DNA of 64,000 nt from Neisseria flavescens (GTDB taxonomy: Bacteria > Pseudomonadota > Gammaproteobacteria > Burkholderiales > Neisseriaceae): NCBI RefSeq assembly GCF_005221285.1, contig NZ_CP039886.1:62001-126000 (forward strand), read 5' to 3'. Position 1 is the first letter of the stretch. Each line of letters starts with the position of its first letter. Of this stretch, positions 1 through 7,752 are shown in pieces. Below the pieces are notes generated by a model. The model did no database searches. It was not told the origin of the DNA and saw nothing but the letters and a program-made list of their open reading frames with translations. Both the position numbers and the translations under genes were made by a program.

Positions 1-50
1 CTGATGATTATTTCAATATAGCCGGACTGTTTTTCAGACGGCCTGAAAGT

Positions 51-509
51 TTAATCAACCATTCTGCGTATTTCGTTGATGGGGATACGCGGGGTATAGA
101 GTATGTCGTAGGTTGGTTTGTCCAAAAGATCTTGCAGGGAGTATTGATCTAAATGGTTGAAGAAAGCTTTGATGGCGCCGGTAATGATGCCGGTCAGTCG
201 GCAGGATGGGGTAATGAGGCATTCGTTGTTTTCGCCCATACATTCGACAACCTGCATCGGCTCAAGATGGCGCACGACTGCGCCGATGTTGATTTTTTCT
301 GGAACATCCGCCAAGCGCAAACCGCCGCCTTTACCGCGCACGCTGACCAGAAATCCGCCTTTGACTAATGAGGTAACCACTTTCATCAAGTGGCTTTTGG
401 AAATATTGTAAGTCTCGGCAATGGTGCTGATATTGACGAGGGTGTCATCGTTAATGGCGGTATAAACCAATACGCGCAATCCGTAATCGGTATGTTGGGT
501 CAGATACAT
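51..509 (-). CDS. nsrR: Rrf2-family nitric-oxide-sensing repressor NsrR
   Basis: A 152-residue Rrf2 regulator. The N-terminal winged helix opens MYLTQHTDYGLRVL and carries a recognition-helix region around SKSHLMKVV (residues 38-46). Three cysteines lie in the ECMGENNECLITPSC stretch (about residues 89-103), the spacing expected for the NsrR iron-sulfur cluster. In Neisseria NsrR is known to repress nitric oxide and nitrite metabolism genes until NO damages the cluster. Divergent from it lie a hemerythrin gene and nnrS, both plausible members of its regulon. IscR is the main alternative, but the length, the cysteine pattern and the NO-linked neighbours favour NsrR. ATG start at 509. Confidence 0.88.
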   Translation of the reverse strand: MYLTQHTDYGLRVLVYTAINDDTLVNISTIAETYNISKSHLMKVVTSLVKGGFLVSVRGKGGGLRLADVPEKINIGAVVRHLEPMQVVECMGENNECLITPSCRLTGIITGAIKAFFNHLDQYSLQDLLDKPTYDILYTPRIPINEIRRMVD

Positions 510-656
510 AGCTGGCTCTTTGAATATTTTTTCTTATATGTCAAAAGGGTAGTGTTTGGTAAAGGGTTGTTTGACTTTATGTGGGATTGGGTTTCATAAT
601 ATCTGAAACATTTAAATTAATCCAGTTTGACAAACTGTTGCCATTATAACGAACTT

Positions 657-1037
657 ATGAAACCCTTGAAACGTCACCCTGCCTTAATAGAACTTTCCCG
701 CGAGCATCATGGCTCGCTGTCGTTGTGCGTCCGTCTCCTGCGTACGCCGGAGCAAAGCCATCAAGCGGAGCTGGATCCTCATTTTGTGGAGCTTGAGCCA
801 CATTTTTTGGAGGAAGAAACCATGTTTGCGCCGTATTGGGATAAGGTTGATCAGGCGTTGAGGCAGCGTTTTGAAGACGATCATGCCAAGCTGCGTGCGA
901 TGATGGCTCATCCCGAATATATGAATGAATCATGGAATAAGGATTTTGCGGTAATTTTGCGCGATCATGCGCGTTTTGAGGAGCGCGAGCTTTTTCCTGC
1001 GATTGAACCTTTTTTGCCTTTGCCTGAGAATGTGTAA
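657..1037 (+). CDS. Hemerythrin / HHE cation-binding domain protein
   Basis: A 126-residue protein made of one HHE/hemerythrin-like four-helix bundle. Candidate diiron ligands are the histidines of SREHHGSL, the H/E pair in HFLEEETMF, the histidine of DDHAKLR, and H plus E in RDHARFEERELF. An in-frame TTG at 627 would add ten residues, but the ATG at 657 begins at the conserved KPLKRHPAL segment and is preferred. Such proteins bind O2 or NO or serve iron-sulfur repair. The position between nsrR and nnrS suggests a role in nitrosative stress, which is an inference from context. No signal peptide, so probably cytoplasmic. Confidence 0.85.
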   Translation: MKPLKRHPALIELSREHHGSLSLCVRLLRTPEQSHQAELDPHFVELEPHFLEEETMFAPYWDKVDQALRQRFEDDHAKLRAMMAHPEYMNESWNKDFAVILRDHARFEERELFPAIEPFLPLPENV

Positions 1038-1054
1038 TAGGGAAGGGAATTGAT

Positions 1055-1080
1055 GGCCGTCTGAAAAGTTTCAGACGGCC
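1055..1080. terminator. DUS inverted pair between hemerythrin gene and nnrS
   Basis: GGCCGTCTGAAA and its complement form a perfect stem with a tiny loop. There is no long T-run, so termination may be partial and nnrS could still receive read-through from the hemerythrin gene. Confidence 0.5.
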
Positions 1081-1123
1081 TCTGTTGCTGTCTTATGATG
1101 ATATAAAAATAGAAGGAACCACC

Positions 1124-2281
1124 ATGAACGATTTGTTCAAACATCCTGTATGGGCAATGGCCTTCCGCCCGTTTTACTCGTTGGCGGCTTTGTATGGCGC
1201 ATTGTCTATATTGCTTTGGGGCTTCGGCTATCAGGGTACGCCTGAATTGCCGGGTTTGTATTGGCATGCCCATGAAATGATTTGGGGCTACGCCGGATTG
1301 GTTGTCATTGCATTCTTGCTGACGGCCGTGGCAACTTGGACTGGCCAGCCGCCTACACGCGGTAAGGCGTTGGCAGGTTTGACCGCATTTTGGCTGCTTG
1401 CGCGTTTGTGTGCGTTTATTCCCGGCTGGGGTGCGACGGCAAGCGGCATATTCGGCACGATCTTTTTCTGGTATGGCGCGGTGTGTATGGCTTTGCCGGT
1501 AATCCGTTCTCAAAACAAGCGCAACTATGTTGCCGTATTTGCTATTTTTGTTTTGGGTGGTACCCATTTCGCGTTCCATATGAAAATGCAGCCGTTTGAT
1601 GCCATCGCGCTGATGACCGGTTTGCAATCCGGTTTGATTATGGTGGCCGGTTTTATCGGTTTGATCGGTATGCGGATTATCTCGTTCTTCACGTCCAAAC
1701 GTTTGAATGTACCGCAAATTCCCAGCCCTCAATGGGTCGCGCACGCATCGCTTTGGCTGCCTATGCTGACTGCCATGATGATGGCGCATAACATATTGCC
1801 GGAATTGGCTGCTTTGTTCTCTATTGCTGCCGGTGTGATTTTTACCGTGCAGGTGTACCGCTGGTGGTATAAAGCCGTACTGAAAGAACCTATGCTTTGG
1901 ATTTTGTTTGCAGGCTATCTGTTTACAGGCTTGGGTTTGATTGCTGTCGGTCTTTCTTATTGGATTTCAAGTTTCCTGAATTTGGGCGTACACCTTATCG
2001 GCGTTGGCGGTATCGGCGTACTGACTTTGGGTATGATGGCGCGAACTGCGCTTGGCCATACCGGCAACTCTATTTATCCGCCGCCTAAAGTGGTTCCTGT
2101 CGCCTTTTGGCTGATGATTGCCGCAACGGTTATCCGTGTTTTGGCTACCTTTGTGAGCGGTACGGCATACATACACAGTATCCGTTGCTCCGCCGCCTTG
2201 TTCGCCGTATCTCTGCTGTTGTACGCATGGAAATATATTCCTTGGCTGATCCGTCCGCGTTCGGATGGCCGTCCGGGTTAA
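1124..2281 (+). CDS. nnrS: NnrS family haem-copper membrane protein
   Basis: A 385-residue polytopic inner-membrane protein with about 12 hydrophobic segments. The family signature is visible at the start: HPVWAMAFRPFYSLAAL, then LYWHAHEMIWGYAGLVVIAF with the conserved HAHEM histidines (about residues 48-53). NnrS proteins bind haem and copper and protect cells from nitric oxide, probably by limiting damage to iron-sulfur enzymes; they are typical NsrR targets. The ATG at 1124 is chosen because AGAAGGA lies just upstream; an earlier in-frame start at 1085 lacks this. Clustering with nsrR and a hemerythrin gene gives a compact NO-stress module. Confidence 0.9.
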   Translation: MNDLFKHPVWAMAFRPFYSLAALYGALSILLWGFGYQGTPELPGLYWHAHEMIWGYAGLVVIAFLLTAVATWTGQPPTRGKALAGLTAFWLLARLCAFIPGWGATASGIFGTIFFWYGAVCMALPVIRSQNKRNYVAVFAIFVLGGTHFAFHMKMQPFDAIALMTGLQSGLIMVAGFIGLIGMRIISFFTSKRLNVPQIPSPQWVAHASLWLPMLTAMMMAHNILPELAALFSIAAGVIFTVQVYRWWYKAVLKEPMLWILFAGYLFTGLGLIAVGLSYWISSFLNLGVHLIGVGGIGVLTLGMMARTALGHTGNSIYPPPKVVPVAFWLMIAATVIRVLATFVSGTAYIHSIRCSAALFAVSLLLYAWKYIPWLIRPRSDGRPG

Positions 2282-2298
2282 CGGTTTGGCAAAATGAA

Positions 2299-2328
2299 AA
2301 GGCCGTCTGAAAAGTTTCAGACGGCCCC
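2299..2328 (+). terminator. DUS inverted pair after nnrS
   Basis: AAGGCCGTCTGAAA / TTTCAGACGGCC stem just after the nnrS stop codon; likely intrinsic terminator and uptake signal. Confidence 0.65.
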
Positions 2329-2345
2329 CTTTATTTATTGATAAT

Positions 2346-2376
2346 AAAAAAGCCTTTCAAAGTATGAAAGGCTTTT
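2346..2376 (-). terminator. Terminator downstream of tRNA-Arg
   Basis: AAAAGCCTTTCA and TGAAAGGCTTTT form a 12-bp stem with a 5-base loop. On the minus strand it is followed by a T-rich run, 11 bases beyond the tRNA 3' end. Confidence 0.75.
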
Positions 2377-2386
2377 ATTGAAATTG

Positions 2387-2461
2387 TGGCCTCGCCAACA
2401 GGAATCGAACCTGTATTTTACGCTTAGGAGGCATACGTTCTATCCGTTGAACTATGGCGAG
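2387..2461 (-). tRNA. tRNA-Arg (anticodon CCT)
   Basis: Cloverleaf read on the minus strand: acceptor CTCGCCA pairs with TGGCGAG, D-stem GTTC/GAAC, anticodon loop CTCCTAA (anticodon CCT, reads AGG), T-loop TTCGATT, discriminator G and encoded CCA (2387-2389). 75 nt. Confidence 0.95.
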
Positions 2462-2479
2462 GCGTTAAAGGAGGGGATT

Positions 2480-2926
2480 TTAAACCTTTCCGGCAAAAAA
2501 AGACAATAAGCCGGCGGCAATTAAGGGGCCGACCGGAATGCCGCCAAGAAAAGCAACGCCGATGACTGTGCCGATTAATAAACCGGTTACCAAAACAGGC
2601 TGTTCGCTCATCAATGGAACGCCGCGTCCGGCAAGCCAAGAGACAAAGATGCCGATCAGGATGGCGGTAATCATTTTGAAATTGAGAAACTCGGACAGCG
2701 GCGGAATCTGTATTTTGCCTGAAACCAGCGGACTCAATACGCTGATGGTCAGAATAATGATGCCCACTTGCAGGCCGTGTTTTTCCACGAAGGGAATGTA
2801 TTGCGACAAAGCGGTTTGCTGCATCAACAATAAGACGGCCGCTGAAATTGTAATCGAGTTGTTGTTGCTGACAACGCCTAAAAAAATCAGCGTAACCAGA
2901 AACAAAGGGACAAAGCTGAAATTCAT
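2480..2926 (-). CDS. UPF0756 (DUF441) membrane protein
   Basis: A 148-residue, very hydrophobic protein with four or five transmembrane segments. It starts MNFSFVPLFLVTLIFLGV, with the conserved SNNNSITISAAVLLLMQQ region and a glycine-rich end (GGIPVGPLIAAGLLS). This matches the YeaL/UPF0756 family, whose function is unknown. The start codon lies five bases after the ispB stop on the same strand, so the two genes are probably co-transcribed. Confidence 0.85.
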   Translation of the reverse strand: MNFSFVPLFLVTLIFLGVVSNNNSITISAAVLLLMQQTALSQYIPFVEKHGLQVGIIILTISVLSPLVSGKIQIPPLSEFLNFKMITAILIGIFVSWLAGRGVPLMSEQPVLVTGLLIGTVIGVAFLGGIPVGPLIAAGLLSFFAGKV

Positions 2927-2930
2927 CGGA

Positions 2931-3905
2931 TTAAGATACTCGGGCCAAGGATTCTTTTGCCAGTTGGATCATGGCATCTTTGACTTCGCTGTCAGGCAAC
3001 ACGTTCAATGAAGCGATGGCTTTGTCGACGGCTTTTTTCGCCTCGGAAATCGAATACGGCAAAGCGTCGGAGTTGACGACATAGTCGTGGATTTTTTCAA
3101 AATAGCTACGGTCGGCATTTTCCAAGGCGTGGCGCACATCGTTTGCTGCCAGCTCGGAGCCGTTTCTCATCAAATAAATCAATGGCAGGGTAGGTTTGCC
3201 TTCTGCCAAATCGTCGCCGACGTTTTTGCCGATTTCTTCGGTTTCGCCAGAGTAGTCCAATACATCGTCAATGATTTGGAAAGCCGTACCGACATACATG
3301 CCGTAGTCTTTCAAGGCTTGCTCGTGTTCGGGGGAAGCCTTGCCCAAAATTGCGCCGACTTGAGCGGCAGCTTCAAACAGTTTTGCTGTTTTGTATTGGA
3401 TAACTTGGAGGTATTGCTCTTCGGTAATATCCGTATTGCCGATGTTCATCAGCTGCATGACTTCGCCTTCGGCAATGATGTTGGTCGCATCTGCCATCAC
3501 TTCCAAAATACGCATGCTGCCCGAACCAACCATCAGTTGGAAGGCGCGTGTATATAGGAAGTCGCCGACCAAAACAGCCGCCGCGTTGCCGAAGAGGTTG
3601 TTGGCCGTTTTACGACCACGGCGCAAATCGCTTTCATCGACGACATCGTCGTGCAGGAGGGTAGAGGTGTGGATGAATTCCACCATTGCTGCCAGCGAGT
3701 ACAGTTTTTCATCGTCATGCCCGACTGCTTTGCCTGCCAAAATGGTAATAATCGGACGCAGGCGCTTACCGCCTGCGCTGATGATGTATGTGCCGATTTG
3801 CGAAATCAGCGCGACATCGGATTGAACAGCTTGGTTGATGACCACATTAACTTTGGCAAGGTCATCGGGCAGGTGGCGTTGGAAGTAAGGCAGGTTTTCG
3901 AGCAT
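2931..3905 (-). CDS. ispB: Octaprenyl diphosphate synthase IspB
   Basis: A 324-residue trans-polyprenyl synthase. The first aspartate-rich motif DDVVDESDLRRG and the second DDVLDYSG bind Mg-diphosphate; GGKRLRP near the N terminus binds IPP. It makes the C40 side chain of ubiquinone from FPP and IPP in the cytoplasm. The ATG at 3905 (MLENLPYFQRH) is chosen over an in-frame TTG at 3944 because it follows AGAGAATG and matches the family start. It is divergent from rplU-rpmA, the usual proteobacterial arrangement. Confidence 0.93.
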   Translation of the reverse strand: MLENLPYFQRHLPDDLAKVNVVINQAVQSDVALISQIGTYIISAGGKRLRPIITILAGKAVGHDDEKLYSLAAMVEFIHTSTLLHDDVVDESDLRRGRKTANNLFGNAAAVLVGDFLYTRAFQLMVGSGSMRILEVMADATNIIAEGEVMQLMNIGNTDITEEQYLQVIQYKTAKLFEAAAQVGAILGKASPEHEQALKDYGMYVGTAFQIIDDVLDYSGETEEIGKNVGDDLAEGKPTLPLIYLMRNGSELAANDVRHALENADRSYFEKIHDYVVNSDALPYSISEAKKAVDKAIASLNVLPDSEVKDAMIQLAKESLARVS

Positions 3906-4168
3906 AAAACATTCTCTGTTGACAAAACGGAGCGGGAGCTCCAATGAATCTGTTTAAACCCGTACATTCGGTCGGGGTAATAACGTTGCATAAAGATATC
4001 AGCAATCCAGCGCGTGATTATATCAGTTAAAAAGCATGCAACATATCTTTCAGACGGCCTTTTCACTTGTAAATGAAATAAATTTTGACAAAACAGGTAA
4101 ATAGAAATAGAATACCTCGTTTCGCACATGGTGTGCGGAAAGTTAACCTAATTCTCATGGAGTTGAGT

Positions 4169-4477
4169 ATGTACGCGGTCGTAAAAACCGGCGGTAAACA
4201 ATATAAAGTTTCCGTTGGCGAAAAATTGAAAGTAGAACAGATACCAGCCGAACTCGACAGCCAAATCGAACTGACTGAAGTTTTGATGATTGCTGACGGC
4301 GAATCTGTAAAAGTAGGCGCACCTTTTATCGAAGGCGCAAAAGTAACAGCTAAAGTCGTTGCTCATGGTCGTGGCGAGAAAGTACGCATTTTCAAAATGC
4401 GTCGTCGCAAACACTACCAAAAACGCCAAGGCCATCGCCAAAATTTCACCCAAATCGAAATCGTGGCAATTGCCTAA
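4169..4477 (+). CDS. rplU: 50S ribosomal protein L21
   Basis: 102 residues, standard for L21. It begins MYAVVKTGGKQYKVSVGEKL and ends with the basic RRRKHYQKRQGHRQ segment that binds 23S rRNA. The ATG at 4169 sits behind GGAGTTGAG; a longer frame from 4085 is an artefact. First gene of the rplU-rpmA pair. Confidence 0.97.
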   Translation: MYAVVKTGGKQYKVSVGEKLKVEQIPAELDSQIELTEVLMIADGESVKVGAPFIEGAKVTAKVVAHGRGEKVRIFKMRRRKHYQKRQGHRQNFTQIEIVAIA

Positions 4478-4504
4478 TTTCAAGTAAGTTCAGGAGTATT
4501 ACAA

Positions 4505-4777
4505 ATGGCAAGTAAAAAAGCAGGCGGTAGCACCCGCAACGGTCGCGATTCAGAAGCCAAACGCTTGGGTGTTAAAGCCTACGGCAACGAGCTGATTCCG
4601 GCAGGCTCTATCATCGTTCGTCAACGTGGTACTAAATTCCACGCAGGTGACAACGTAGGCATGGGCAAAGACCACACTTTGTTTGCTAAAGTCGACGGTT
4701 ACGTTGAATTCAAAACCAAAGGCGCGCTGAACCGTAAAACCGTCAGCATCCGTCCTTACACCGGTTCTGAAGAATAA
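4505..4777 (+). CDS. rpmA: 50S ribosomal protein L27
   Basis: 90 residues, opening MASKKAGGSTRNGRDSEAK with the flexible N-terminal arm that reaches the peptidyl-transferase centre, then the conserved GSIIVRQRGTKFH. It lies 27 bases after rplU with GGAG-type spacing (caggagtattacaa). The obg gene often found next is not here; a terminator follows at once. Confidence 0.97.
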   Translation: MASKKAGGSTRNGRDSEAKRLGVKAYGNELIPAGSIIVRQRGTKFHAGDNVGMGKDHTLFAKVDGYVEFKTKGALNRKTVSIRPYTGSEE

Positions 4778-4791
4778 TCGTTTTACGATTG

Positions 4792-4823
4792 AAAGCCGCA
4801 TTCCTTTTTGGAATGCGGTTTTT
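4792..4823 (+). terminator. Intrinsic terminator of rplU-rpmA
   Basis: AAAGCCGCATTCC, TTTTT loop, GGAATGCGG, then a T-run: a classical GC-rich hairpin and U-tract 15 bases after the rpmA stop. Confidence 0.85.
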
Positions 4824-5051
4824 GTTTGTCAGACGGTTTTGTCTGTTTGATAAAATCCGTATGTCGTGAAGCTTGATTTATATTAAGGCCAAAGTAAAAA
4901 CGTGCTTACAATCGATGACCTTTGTTTTATTCTATCAACTCTTTCTATATAATCTATCAAATGCCTTTGATTTGCCCTCCTGTAGCTAAACACAGTAAAC
5001 TTAAGGCCGTCTGAAAAAATCCGTATCAGTTGAATACAAGGAATTCCTCCC

Positions 5052-6236
5052 ATGAGCTTACACAGTGATATTCTCGTCGTCGGCGCAGGCCCTGCCGGAT
5101 TAAGTTTTGCCGCAGAGTTGGCCGGAAGCGGTTTGAACATAACCCTGATTGAAAGAAGTCCTTTAGAAGTGTTGCAAAATCCGCCGTATGACGGCCGTGA
5201 AATCGCACTGACGCATCTGTCGCGTGAAATCATGCAGCGATTGGGTATGTGGGATTTGATTCCAAAAGACGAAATTTATCCTTTGCGCGATGCCAAAGTG
5301 TTGAACGGCCATTCCGATTACCAGCTCCATTTCCCGCAACCGACTCAGGCGCGCGGCGAGCCTGCGGACTGCTTGGGCTATTTGATCTCCAACCACAATA
5401 TCCGCAAAGCCGCTTATGAAGTCGTGTCCAAATTGGACAACGTGAAAATCCTGACCGGCACCAATGTTAAAGAAGTCAAAACTTCTGACGATGAGGCGCA
5501 AGTTATTTTGGAAAGCGGCGAAGTATTGACCGGCCGTCTGTTGTTGGCCGCCGATAGCCGTTTCTCGCAAACGCGCCGTCAATTGGGCATTTCTTCCGAT
5601 ATGCACGATTACAGCCGTACCATGTTTGTGTGCCGCATGAAGCATACTTTGTCCAACCTGCATACTGCATATGAATGCTTCCACTACGGCCGCACCATTG
5701 CGTTGCTGCCTTTGGAAGAGCATTTGACCAATACAGTGATTACAGTGGACAGCGATAAAGCCGAAACGATTAAAAATATGTCGCCGGAAGAGTTGGCAGC
5801 CAGCGTGAAAGAGCAACTCAAAGGCCGTTTGGGCGATATGGAATTGGTCAGCACCATTCACAATTATCCTTTGGTCGGCATGATTGCCCAACGTTTCTAC
5901 GGCAAACGCAGCGCGTTGATCGGCGATGCCGCAGTCGGTATGCATCCGGTTACTGCGCACGGTTTCAACTTGGGTCTGGCAAGTGCCGATCTCTTGGCTA
6001 AATTGGTTCTCGAAGCCGAGCAACGCGGTCAGGATATTGGTGCGAAGAGCCTCCTGGAAAAATACAGCACCAAGCATATGCTCCACGCCCATCCGATTTA
6101 CCACGGCACCAATATGCTGCTGAAACTCTTCACCAATGAAACTGCTCCGGCGAAACTGCTGCGCGGTTTGGTATTGCGTGCAAGCAATAACTTCCCTCCG
6201 CTGAAAAAACTGATTACCAAACAATTGACCGGTTAA
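5052..6236 (+). CDS. ubiM: FAD-dependent ubiquinone-biosynthesis hydroxylase, UbiM-like
   Basis: A 394-residue flavin monooxygenase of the UbiH/UbiF/COQ6 family. The N-terminal ADP-binding fold shows VVGAGPAGLSFA (about residues 9-20) and a Glu at the end of the second strand (LIERS). The mid motif DGREIALTHLSREIM and the C-terminal FAD-ribityl motif GDAAVGMHPVTAHGFNLGL are intact. It hydroxylates the ubiquinone ring. Neisseria use the UbiM type, a broad-regioselectivity member; I assign it from family and genus, not from a diagnostic residue. A strong AAGGAATTCC-type ribosome site precedes ATG 5052. UbiH or UbiF are alternatives. Confidence 0.78.
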   Translation: MSLHSDILVVGAGPAGLSFAAELAGSGLNITLIERSPLEVLQNPPYDGREIALTHLSREIMQRLGMWDLIPKDEIYPLRDAKVLNGHSDYQLHFPQPTQARGEPADCLGYLISNHNIRKAAYEVVSKLDNVKILTGTNVKEVKTSDDEAQVILESGEVLTGRLLLAADSRFSQTRRQLGISSDMHDYSRTMFVCRMKHTLSNLHTAYECFHYGRTIALLPLEEHLTNTVITVDSDKAETIKNMSPEELAASVKEQLKGRLGDMELVSTIHNYPLVGMIAQRFYGKRSALIGDAAVGMHPVTAHGFNLGLASADLLAKLVLEAEQRGQDIGAKSLLEKYSTKHMLHAHPIYHGTNMLLKLFTNETAPAKLLRGLVLRASNNFPPLKKLITKQLTG

Positions 6237-6250
6237 TTGTTTAAAACATA

Positions 6251-6290
6251 AAAGGCCGTCTGAACGATTAAAGTTTCAGACGGCCTTGTT
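6251..6290 (+). terminator. DUS inverted-pair terminator after ubiM
   Basis: AAAGGCCGTCTGAA and TTTCAGACGGCCTT arms with a T-run, lying between the convergent ubiM and yhhQ genes; probably works in both directions. Confidence 0.7.
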
Positions 6291-6303
6291 TTTTATCTGC
6301 AGC

Positions 6304-6981
6304 TTATTTGGCTAAAACCGATTCGGGCATTTCTTGACGGACGTTTAAGGAAGTCAGTTTTTTGGTCAAGATGCTCAATACGATGCCGTAGGCAGGCAGG
6401 AAGAAGAGGGTGCAGATGGCGAGTTTGAACAGATAATCGACAAATGCGATGCCCTGCCAGTTTGCCGCCATAAATTCATCGTTACTCGTGTAAAAGGCAA
6501 CGGCGAAAAACACCAGCGTGTCCAACGCGTTGCCGACTACAGTGGAAGCAGTAGGGGCGGCCCACCATGATTTCAGACGGCGTAATCTGTTGAACACGAA
6601 AATATCGAGGATTTGCCCGAGCGCATAGGCGGAAAAGCTGGCCAATGCGATACGGCCGACGAAGGTGTTAAATTCGGTTAAAGATGCCCAGCCTGTCCAG
6701 TTGCCGTTATGAAAGAGGACGGAGAAGACGTAAGAGAGCAGCAGGGCGGGGAACATCACCCAAAAAATAATCCGTCTCGCCAACGGCGCGCCGAAAATGC
6801 GCACGGTCAGATCGGTAGCGAGGAAGATAAAGGGGAAGGAAAATGCGCCCCAAGTGGTAAAAATACCGAAAATTTGAAAGGGGAACTGCACCAGATAGTT
6901 GCTGGCGGCAATAATAAAAATATGGAAAAGCACCAGCCAGAAGAGCGCTTTCTTCTGCTGTGCGGCGGTAAATTCGTACAT
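6304..6981 (-). CDS. yhhQ: Queuosine precursor transporter YhhQ
   Basis: A 225-residue inner-membrane protein of the ECF-like YhhQ/DUF165 family with six predicted membrane spans. Recognisable parts are the FPFIFLATDLTVRIFG segment, LASFSAYALGQILDIFVFNRLR, and WWAAPTASTVVGNALDTLVFF. YhhQ imports preQ0/preQ1, precursors of the queuosine tRNA modification. It lies downstream of queF on the same strand (about 100 bases), so salvage uptake and the next enzymatic step are likely co-transcribed and both placed behind the preQ1 riboswitch upstream of queF. Confidence 0.88.
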   Translation of the reverse strand: MYEFTAAQQKKALFWLVLFHIFIIAASNYLVQFPFQIFGIFTTWGAFSFPFIFLATDLTVRIFGAPLARRIIFWVMFPALLLSYVFSVLFHNGNWTGWASLTEFNTFVGRIALASFSAYALGQILDIFVFNRLRRLKSWWAAPTASTVVGNALDTLVFFAVAFYTSNDEFMAANWQGIAFVDYLFKLAICTLFFLPAYGIVLSILTKKLTSLNVRQEMPESVLAK

Positions 6982-7082
6982 GGAAATCTTTCGGAAGTTT
7001 TTTCAGACGGCATGAAGCCTTGCGAGACCGTGCAATAGAGAAAGTCTTGCAATGAAAAGGGCGTTAGGCCGTCTGAACGGGA

Positions 7083-7556
7083 TTATTGTGCATCGTGCTC
7101 AAACAGGCGTTTGTGTGCCAAAGCTTCAAACTCTGTGCCTGCTTTGCCGTAGTTGGCAAACGGATGAATGGCGATGCCGCCGCGCGGTGTGAATTCGCCG
7201 AATACTTCGATGTATTTCGGATCCATCAGGGCGATGAGGTCTTTCATGATGATGTTGACGCAGTCTTCATGGAAGTCGCCGTGGTTGCGGAAGCTGAAGA
7301 GATAGAGTTTCAGGGATTTGCTTTCCACCATTTTGATATGGGGGATGTAGCGGATGTAGATGGTGGCAAAGTCGGGCTGGCCGGTCATCGGGCAGAGGCT
7401 GGTGAACTCGGGGCAGACGAATTTGACGAAATAGTCGTTGTCGGGATGTTTGTTGTCGAACGCTTCCAAAATCTCAGGTGCGTATTCGCTCGGGTATTGG
7501 GTTTTCTGGTTGCCCAAAAGGGAGATGCCTTGCAGCTCTTCGTTGTTGCGGGACAT
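7083..7556 (-). CDS. queF: NADPH-dependent preQ0 reductase QueF
   Basis: A 157-residue single-domain (short) QueF, reducing the nitrile of preQ0 to the aminomethyl group of preQ1 in queuosine synthesis. Visible motifs: catalytic cysteine in FTSLCPMTGQPDFA (about residues 51-64), the substrate-binding ESKSLKLY segment, and FRNHGDFHEDCVN. Related to GTP cyclohydrolase I in fold. The ATG at 7556 follows an AAGGA that forms the end of the preQ1-I aptamer, so translation is probably controlled by the pathway product. Confidence 0.95.
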   Translation of the reverse strand: MSRNNEELQGISLLGNQKTQYPSEYAPEILEAFDNKHPDNDYFVKFVCPEFTSLCPMTGQPDFATIYIRYIPHIKMVESKSLKLYLFSFRNHGDFHEDCVNIIMKDLIALMDPKYIEVFGEFTPRGGIAIHPFANYGKAGTEFEALAHKRLFEHDAQ

Positions 7557-7563
7557 GAGGTTT

Positions 7564-7600
7564 CCTTAGTTTTTTAATGTGGGAGGTTTTCGAACCACGG
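7564..7600 (-). promoter_or_regulatory. preQ1-I riboswitch upstream of queF
   Basis: Read on the minus strand: GTGG, TTCGAAAACC loop, CTCCCAC, then ATTAAAAAACTAAGG. P1 forms from GTGG with CCAC (7595-7598 against the CCAC half). The A-rich tail with CTAA is the hallmark of class I preQ1 aptamers and can form the H-type pseudoknot. The tail runs directly into the AAGGA ribosome-binding site, 8 bases before the queF ATG, so ligand binding would hide the ribosome site (translational OFF switch). Confidence 0.88.
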
Positions 7601-7752
7601 GGTGCGGATTGTAATATAAATTGCATGGCTTGTGCGGATTTTATAGCGATGAATCAGCAGGATAGGTTTCAGACGGCCTGTTTTGTATTTTATGAAACCT
7701 GTTTTCCGCTTTACAATAGCAGCCAATCAACAGGCCGTCTGAAAGTATTTGT

